NCBI RefSeq assembly: GCF_900115075.1
Contig: NZ_FOVG01000004.1
Coordinates: 124,001-188,000 of the forward strand
DNA length: 64,000 nt
Source of the DNA: Candidatus Pantoea varia
GTDB taxonomy: Bacteria; Pseudomonadota; Gammaproteobacteria; Enterobacterales; Enterobacteriaceae
Direction: 5' to 3'
The position numbers and the translations under genes were made by a program. This document shows, piece by piece, positions 58,898-64,000 of the stretch (position 1 is the first letter of the stretch; the number at the start of each line of letters is the position of its first letter). The notes under the pieces were generated by a model. The model saw nothing but the letters and a program-made list of their open reading frames with translations, was not told the DNA's origin and did not search any database.

Positions 58898-60216
58898 GCC
58901 TGTTTTGCCGCCGCCATCAGCGCTTCAATCTCATCGGCTTCTTTCACGACGCTGTCGGTGAGATTCTCAATACCATCGTCAGTGATGACAATGTCATCTT
59001 CGATTCGGATGCCGATGCCGCGATACTGCGCGGGCACATCCGCATCCGGTCCGATATAAAGACCCGGCTCAACCGTTAACACCATGCCCGGTTCCAGAAT
59101 CCGGTCGCGACTCGGGGTGCCGTAGTGACCGACGTCGTGAACATCCATCCCCAGCCAGTGGCCCAGGCCATGCATATAGAACTGGCGATGCACGTCCTCG
59201 GCGATCAGGGTATCGATGTCGCCCTCCAGGATACCCAGTTCCACCAGACCGGTGATCATGATGCGCACCACTTCGTCATTCACTTCGCGGATGCTGACGC
59301 CAGGCCGGAACATCTCAAGCGATCGCTTCAGCGAAGCCAGCACGATGCCATAAATGTCGCGCTGCGCCGGGCTGAATTTGCCGTTAACCGGGAAGGTGCG
59401 GGTGATATCACCGGCATAGCCGTGGAACTCACAGCCTGCATCGATGAGCACCAGATCACCGTCGCGCATTTCACTTTCGTTTTCGGTGTAGTGCAGAATG
59501 CAGCCGTTCTCCCCGGCACCCACAATGGTGTTATAAGAGGGATAACGCGCGCCGTGACGGGTAAATTCGTGATGGATTTCCCCTTCGAGCTGATACTCGA
59601 ACATGCCCGGCTGGCAGGTTTGCATGGCGCGGATATGCGCCAGTGCGCTGATTTCCCCGGCGCGACGTAACAGCGCAATTTCCTCCGCATCTTTAAACAG
59701 GCGCATCTCATGCACCCACGGACGCCAGTCAGTGAGGGTATCGGGCGCACTGAGATGCTGGCGGAAGCCGCGACGCAGCTTATCCAGCGCGCTGAACACC
59801 AGTGTGTCCGCGTGGGCATATTCGCCCTGCGCATGGTAAACCACATCCAGGCCATTCAGCAGCAGGTGCAGCTGGTCATCAATATCATTCCAGGGTAAAG
59901 CGCGATCCACGCCCAGTTTATCAGGTGCGGCCTCCTGGCCCAGCCGACGGCCAGACCAGACTTCCGCTGCGGGGTCACGCACGCGGTTAAACAGTACGCT
60001 GTGGTTATGATTTTCATCGCTTTTGATCAGCACAAGCAGCGCCTGCGGCTCGTTAAAGCCGGTGAAATAGCTGAAGTCGCTGCTCTGGCGGAACGGATAT
60101 TCCGTGTCATTACTGCGCGTCACTTCAGGCGCAGCAAAAATCAGCGCTGCGCTGCCAGGCACCATCTTCGCCAGCAGCGCCTGACGACGCTGCAGGTATC
60201 GTTCCAGTGAAATCAT
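58894..60216 (-). CDS. pepP: Xaa-Pro aminopeptidase PepP
   Basis: 440 aa, a pita-bread metallopeptidase removing N-terminal residues ahead of proline. Dinuclear metal ligands are in LIDAGCEFHGYAGDITRTFP (two Asp), HGLGHWLGMDVHDVG (His) and VLTVEPGLY (Glu), with the last Glu in IRIEDDIV. The ATG at 60216 gives MISLERYLQRRQ; the 45 open codons upstream are outside the gene. Confidence 0.96.
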   Translation of the reverse strand: MISLERYLQRRQALLAKMVPGSAALIFAAPEVTRSNDTEYPFRQSSDFSYFTGFNEPQALLVLIKSDENHNHSVLFNRVRDPAAEVWSGRRLGQEAAPDKLGVDRALPWNDIDDQLHLLLNGLDVVYHAQGEYAHADTLVFSALDKLRRGFRQHLSAPDTLTDWRPWVHEMRLFKDAEEIALLRRAGEISALAHIRAMQTCQPGMFEYQLEGEIHHEFTRHGARYPSYNTIVGAGENGCILHYTENESEMRDGDLVLIDAGCEFHGYAGDITRTFPVNGKFSPAQRDIYGIVLASLKRSLEMFRPGVSIREVNDEVVRIMITGLVELGILEGDIDTLIAEDVHRQFYMHGLGHWLGMDVHDVGHYGTPSRDRILEPGMVLTVEPGLYIGPDADVPAQYRGIGIRIEDDIVITDDGIENLTDSVVKEADEIEALMAAAKQA

Positions 60217-60262
60217 CTCTGCACTCCCTGTAAACTGACCGGTTAAACTCGTTGACCTGAAA

Positions 60263-60841
60263 TTAGTGTAGCGTCGGTTTTTGCACTTCTGGCGCGGTTG
60301 GCCGCGGACGGGTGAAGGTATCGTGGCACAGCAGTGCAGCGACACGCACATACTCGATCACCTCTTCCAGCGACTGCTCCAGCTCTTCCTGGTCTTCATC
60401 TTCTTCATAACCGAGCTGTGCGATAGTGCGCAGATCATCAATAGCTTCGCCGGTTTCGCCGGTGACTTTATCCAGTTTAGGCTGTGTTACGCCCAGGCCG
60501 AGCAGAAAATGGTTAACCCATCCTGCCAGCGCATCCGCACGGTCAAAGACAGTGATGTCTTCGTCTGCAGGCAGCATTAATTGAAACAGGAAACCGTCAT
60601 CTTCCAGCGTAGTGGCCGTGTGCTCGTGCAGCGCCGCCAGCGGCACCGCGAGAGTGTGTGAAAACGCCATGCCTTCGTTAGCCAGATCGTGTACCAGCGT
60701 CTTCCAGCTGGAGTCCTGGTTACCGCCGCACAGGATCCCGCTCAGCAGGCCGTGCATTTCAGCGGGCGTCATTCCAACACCCTGCTGTGTGAGCACCGCC
60801 GCGAGCGCGTTGTAATCGGGGGTTGCGTTCTGTAAGGACAT
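60263..60841 (-). CDS. ygfB: UPF0149 family protein YgfB
   Basis: 192 aa, all-helical, acidic. The family core [25 protein letters not shown] and [11 protein letters not shown] is intact. The biochemical role is not settled; it regularly precedes pepP-ubiH-ubiI, here by 46 bp. It is divergent from zapA. Confidence 0.93.
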   Translation of the reverse strand: MSLQNATPDYNALAAVLTQQGVGMTPAEMHGLLSGILCGGNQDSSWKTLVHDLANEGMAFSHTLAVPLAALHEHTATTLEDDGFLFQLMLPADEDITVFDRADALAGWVNHFLLGLGVTQPKLDKVTGETGEAIDDLRTIAQLGYEEDEDQEELEQSLEEVIEYVRVAALLCHDTFTRPRPTAPEVQKPTLH

Positions 60842-61011
60842 AAGTTTTCATCGTCGTTGGCAGAATAAGTTCGTGTTATGCTACCACTAGCTGCCTCAAG
60901 GTTTCCAGAAAAGGGGTTGTATCTTATTTCGTGGGTCTATATAGTTGCCCGCCTCCCAAGCCATTGACTGCTAAGGGAGTTGCGAGCGAAGTAATCAGTC
61001 AGGAAGGTGGC

Positions 61012-61341
61012 ATGTCTGCACAACCGGTAGATTTACAAATTTTTGGTCGTTCGTTGAGAGTGAATTGTCCGCCAGAGCAGCAAGATGCGCTCAATAGCGC
61101 GGCTGAAGATCTCAATCAACGGTTGCAAGATCTAAAAGTTCGCACTAGAGTCACCAATACAGAACAACTGGTGTTCATCGCCGCGTTAAACGTCTGCCAC
61201 GAGCTGGCGCAAGAGAAAGTGAAAACGCGCGATTATGCTGCTAATATGGAACAGCGTATCCGTATGTTGCAGCAGACGATTGAACAGGCATTAGTTGAGC
61301 AGGGTCGTATCTCTGATCGTGAGGGTGCGAAGTTCGAATAA
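61012..61341 (+). CDS. zapA: Cell division protein ZapA
   Basis: 109 aa. It bundles FtsZ filaments and stabilises the Z ring. A globular N-terminal part ([20 protein letters not shown]) and a long C-terminal coiled coil (about 60-105, with the [20 protein letters not shown] heptads) are visible. The ATG at 61012 matches E. coli. The frame is open 27 codons further upstream without support. The 6S RNA gene follows 39 bp downstream. Confidence 0.95.
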   Translation: MSAQPVDLQIFGRSLRVNCPPEQQDALNSAAEDLNQRLQDLKVRTRVTNTEQLVFIAALNVCHELAQEKVKTRDYAANMEQRIRMLQQTIEQALVEQGRISDREGAKFE

Positions 61342-61352
61342 AACTTCATGGT

Positions 61353-61361
61353 TGCTATACT
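61353..61361 (+). promoter_or_regulatory. Extended -10 promoter of 6S RNA
   Basis: TGCTATACT (61353-61361) is an extended -10 element about 20 bp before the RNA start. There is no good -35 at the right distance, as expected for extended -10 promoters. Confidence 0.6.
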
Positions 61362-61380
61362 CAAGTAACGGTGAGGTAAA

Positions 61381-61564
61381 TTTTCTCTGAGATGTTTGCA
61401 TGTGGGCCAGTCCCCTGAGCCGATATTTCGAAAAAACAGAATGTGACGCTCGTAACCTGTGTGCATGCTCGGTTCGTCCGAGAAGCCTGATGGTTATGAC
61501 GGCATGTTCACCTTGAACCAAGGGTTCAAGGGTTACAGCCTACGGCGGCATCTCGGAGATCTCT
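61381..61564 (+). ncRNA. ssrS: 6S RNA
   Basis: About 184 nt, between zapA and ygfA as in E. coli. The closing stem TCTCTGAGATG / CATCTCGGAGA and the invariant blocks GGGCCAGTCCCCTGAGCCG, CATGCTCGG, GTCCGAGAAGCCT and CACCTTGAACCAAGGGTTC are recognisable. 6S RNA mimics an open promoter and holds sigma70 RNA polymerase in stationary phase. It is processed from a transcript that runs on into ygfA in E. coli. Ends are set by comparison and may shift by a few bases. Confidence 0.96.
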
Positions 61565-61640
61565 CTTCCTGTAGTCCTGCTTTCTTCCCCATACCGACAT
61601 GTTATAGTCGCTGTTCAGCGACTTATCCGGCGGGGAAATC

Positions 61641-62249
61641 ATGTCTGAATCTTCCATGTCATCTTCTTCAATGATACAGCGTCAGGTTATCCGTCAGCAG
61701 GTACGCCATCTGCGTCGTGCGATGACTGATGATCAGCAGGCCCTGGCGGCCGAACAACTCGCTGAACTAGCCCTTAACTACGCTCCGATTACTACCGCGC
61801 GCAATATTGCCCTGTTCCTGTCGGTTGATGGTGAGCTGAATACCCGTCCGCTGATTGCCAGGCTCTGGCATATGAAAAAAGCGGTCTATCTGCCGGTCTT
61901 GCACCCCTTCTCCCCCGGTAATCTATTGTTTCTGCGCTACTCGTCCGATACCCCATTGCACACCAATAAACTGCGTATTCCTGAACCGCCGCTGGATATC
62001 CGGCAGTTGATCACGCTTGATCAGCTGGATCTGATGATGGTGCCATTGGTGGCGTTTGATAAGCATGGGCAGCGACTGGGGATGGGCGGAGGCTTCTACG
62101 ATCGCACCCTGCAGAACTGGCGGCAGCATGGCTTTTTGCCGGTCGGTCTGGCACACGATTGTCAGCAGGTCGATAGTCTGCCGGTTGAGGAATGGGATGT
62201 GCCTTTGCCGGCGGTAATGACGCCGTCAAAGCTCTGGCAGTGGGAGTAG
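61641..62249 (+). CDS. ygfA: 5-formyltetrahydrofolate cyclo-ligase
   Basis: 202 aa. It converts 5-formyl-THF to methenyl-THF with ATP. The family signature LVAFDKHGQRLGMGGGFYDR is near residues 134-153. The start at 61641 is preceded by GGCGGGGAA. It adds a Ser-rich N-terminus of about 10 residues compared with E. coli, and later ATGs at 61656 and 61671 are alternatives. Co-transcription with ssrS is known in E. coli. Confidence 0.94.
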   Translation: MSESSMSSSSMIQRQVIRQQVRHLRRAMTDDQQALAAEQLAELALNYAPITTARNIALFLSVDGELNTRPLIARLWHMKKAVYLPVLHPFSPGNLLFLRYSSDTPLHTNKLRIPEPPLDIRQLITLDQLDLMMVPLVAFDKHGQRLGMGGGFYDRTLQNWRQHGFLPVGLAHDCQQVDSLPVEEWDVPLPAVMTPSKLWQWE

Positions 62250-62330
62250 AATTGTTAAGAAACAGGCACGGTGAAGCGCCTGAGATTGCTGGCAATTGTG
62301 CCCTGTTAGCGGTGAGATCGAGCCAGCGCA

Positions 62331-62432
62331 GGAAACACGGTCAGATCGGAAAGACGCAAAAGCCGTCATCCCTGACATGCTCGGCCCGCGCCGTCCTGGC
62401 GCGGGACGCTTTCCTCTTCTGACCGTGTTCCC
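62331..62432. repeat. Structured 102-bp intergenic element
   Basis: Terminal inverted repeats of 15 bp (62331-62345 and 62418-62432, 14 of 15 paired; core AACACGGTCAGA / TCTGACCGTGTT) enclose GGAAAG / CTTTCC (62348-62353 / 62409-62414) and a hairpin CCCGCGCC / GGCGCGGG (62385-62392 / 62398-62405). A small GTCA / TGAC stem sits in between. The whole can fold as one branched cruciform or RNA. It looks like an interspersed palindromic repeat or a structured RNA. I cannot name the family. Confidence 0.75.
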
Positions 62433-62486
62433 AGCGTATTGAATTAATGCGTTGCGGTCAGATTTATCAGACTCAGGATTCTCAAT

Positions 62487-62516
62487 AGCCTGTAGCGCCA
62501 CTAAACGCTACAGGCT
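62487..62516. terminator. Hairpin after serA
   Basis: A perfect 11-bp stem, AGCCTGTAGCG (62487-62497) / CGCTACAGGCT (62506-62516), loop 8 nt, 12 bp after the serA stop. Neither side has a T-run, so it is either a weak terminator or a transcript-stabilising 3' end. Confidence 0.55.
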
Positions 62517-62528
62517 GTAAAGATCCCC

Positions 62529-63767
62529 TTAGTAAAGCAGACGGGCACGGATAGTACCCGGAATCGCCTTCATCAGCTGCAGCGCGTTCTCGGCCACTTC
62601 CGGTTCTGCATCAATATCGATAACCACATAACCCATAAACGGCGAGGTTTGCAGATACTGAGCGGCGATGTTGATGCCCTGCTCTGCGAAAATCTGGTTG
62701 ATGGCCGTCAGCACGCCTGGACGGTTTTCATGGATGTGCAGCAGACGACTGGCGCTGATGCCGTGGATCGGCAACGACACTTCCGGGAAGTTAACAGCTG
62801 AGAGAGTCGAGCCGTTATCGGAGTATTTTGCCAGCTTGCCCGCCACTTCAATCCCGATATTCTCCTGCGCTTCTTCCGTCGAACCACCAATGTGTGGCGT
62901 CAGGATCACGTTGTCGAATTCGCTCAGTGGAGAGATAAACGGCTCGCTGTTGGTGGCGGGTTCGGTCGGGAAGACGTCGATGGCTGCGCCACCCACATGC
63001 TTGCTGGCCAGCGCATCGCACAGCGCCGGGATATCGACCACGGTGCCGCGTGAGGCGTTAATCAGCAGCGCGCCAGGTTTCATCTGCGCCAGCTGTTCTG
63101 CACCGATCATATCCTGTGTAGAAGCTGTTTCCGGCACGTGCAGGCTGACAACGTCGCTCATGTTGAGCAGGTCTGCCAGATGGCGTACCTGCGTGGCATT
63201 ACCCAGCGGCAGCTTGTTTTCAATGTCGTAGAAGAAAACATGCATACCCAGGCTTTCTGCCAGCACGCCCAGCTGCATCCCGATATGACCGTAACCGATA
63301 ATACCCAGTTTTTTGCCACGCGCTTCAAAGGAGCCTTTGGCAATCTTATTCCAGATGCCGCGGTGTGCTTTCGCATTCGCTTCCGGGATGCCACGCAGCA
63401 TCAGCAGCATCTCACCAATCACCAGCTCCGCCACTGAGCGGGTATTCGAGAACGGCGCATTGAACACCGGAATCCCGCGGCTGGCAGCGGCCTGCAGATC
63501 AACCTGATTGGTGCCGATACAGAAACAGCCAACGGCGACCAGCTTTTCAGCTGCCGCAAAAATCTCTTCAGTGAGCTGGGAGCGGGAACGGATACCAATG
63601 AAGTGCGCATCGCGGATCGATGCTTTTAACGCGTCGGAGTCCAGCGCGCCCTTGTGGAATTCGATGTTGGTATAGCCTGCAGCCCGCAGGTTCTCCAGCG
63701 CGCTCTGATGCACACCTTCCACCAGCAGGAACTTAATCTTATCTTTTTCCAGTGATACCTTTGCCAT
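62529..63767 (-). CDS. serA: D-3-phosphoglycerate dehydrogenase
   Basis: First step of serine biosynthesis. 412 aa. The NAD-binding Rossmann motif is LGIIGYGHIGMQLG (about 154-167), the catalytic Arg is in LINASRGTVVDI, and His/Glu are further on (LTPHIGGSTEEAQENIG). The C-terminal ACT domain (about 340-412; HENRPGVLTAINQIF) binds serine for feedback inhibition. Length and sequence match E. coli. Confidence 0.97.
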   Translation of the reverse strand: MAKVSLEKDKIKFLLVEGVHQSALENLRAAGYTNIEFHKGALDSDALKASIRDAHFIGIRSRSQLTEEIFAAAEKLVAVGCFCIGTNQVDLQAAASRGIPVFNAPFSNTRSVAELVIGEMLLMLRGIPEANAKAHRGIWNKIAKGSFEARGKKLGIIGYGHIGMQLGVLAESLGMHVFFYDIENKLPLGNATQVRHLADLLNMSDVVSLHVPETASTQDMIGAEQLAQMKPGALLINASRGTVVDIPALCDALASKHVGGAAIDVFPTEPATNSEPFISPLSEFDNVILTPHIGGSTEEAQENIGIEVAGKLAKYSDNGSTLSAVNFPEVSLPIHGISASRLLHIHENRPGVLTAINQIFAEQGINIAAQYLQTSPFMGYVVIDIDAEPEVAENALQLMKAIPGTIRARLLY

Positions 63768-63794
63768 TTCCCGATCCTATTCAGCATTCAATGA

Positions 63795-63822
63795 GGACTA
63801 CCATAAGCCAGCCTTCTGTCAA
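63795..63822 (-). promoter_or_regulatory. Candidate serA promoter
   Basis: On the minus strand, a perfect -35 TTGACA (63822-63817), a 16-bp spacer and a weak -10 TAGTCC (63800-63795), 28 bp from the start codon. The rest of the window to base 64000 shows no gene; the expected upstream neighbour lies outside. Confidence 0.4.
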
Positions 63823-64000
63823 AATATCAAAAAAATCGCGTCCGGCAATACAAACGATTGCCCGGCAGCCAGCACGGCAACGGCTGACAGCCGTACATTG
63901 CCAGACAAAATCATGAGGTCGGCGAAGATGAGAGAACGAACCCACTGCCGATGACGCTTATGTGACATAAGTCACTAAATTTCACCAGCGCGAGAAAAGA

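Noticed and set aside
62226..62501. Open frames across the ygfA-serA gap
   Set aside because: They cross the palindromic element on both strands and have no coding signature or ribosome-binding site.

Overview
The window is chromosome from an enterobacterium, most likely an Erwiniaceae/Pantoea-type species. The protein sequences are close to those of E. coli, and gene order follows the E. coli csdA-to-serA stretch almost throughout. It carries no phage, insertion sequence, CRISPR array or obvious genomic island. I inferred the genus from gene content and divergence, not from a database search.

Layout. 1-3310: sulfur transfer and tRNA modification (csdA fragment, csdE, tcdA) and the lytic transglycosylase mltA. 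3473-3894: three identical initiator tRNA genes with their promoter and terminator. 3977-6782: amiC and divergent argA, with paired ARG boxes. 6836-20369: a long minus-strand block, recD-recB-ptrA-recC plus four pseudopilin-type genes (ppdC, ygdB, ppdB, ppdA). 20557-25157: thyA, lgt, ptsP, rppH. 25158-25841: a 684-bp intergenic region with clustered DnaA boxes, at the location and with the layout of the DnaA-reactivating site DARS2. 25842-28847: mutH, a TerC-family gene (ygdQ), ygdR and tas. 28888-33801: an accessory beta-glucoside PTS locus (GNAT, FCD-type GntR regulator, EIIB, GH1 phospho-glucosidase, EIIC, divergent EIIA) in the interval where E. coli has lplT-aas-galR. 33834-38752: lysA/lysR, an MFS exporter, a small lipoprotein with a trypsin-like triad and a cupin protein. 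38877-45089: lysS, prfB (programmed +1 frameshift), recJ, dsbC, xerD. 45192-51542: fldB, ygfX-sdhE, ygfZ, trhA, an RpiR-type regulator with bglA, and ygfF. 51609-56070: the glycine cleavage operon gcvTHP. 56503-60841: ubiI, ubiH, pepP, ygfB. 61012-63767: zapA, 6S RNA, ygfA, a structured 102-bp intergenic element, and serA.

How the genes work together. RecBCD, MutH, RecJ and XerD cover double-strand-break repair, mismatch repair and chromosome resolution. GcvTHP, the formyl-THF cyclo-ligase, SerA and ThyA all belong to serine/glycine/one-carbon metabolism. UbiI and UbiH hydroxylate the ubiquinone ring. Two separate phospho-beta-glucosidases (30540-31967 and 49331-50770) sit beside two unrelated regulator types.

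I found no clearly undescribed multi-gene system. The best candidates for follow-up are the PTS locus with three phased operator copies, the triad lipoprotein at 37635, the structured element between ygfA and serA, and the DARS2-like region.
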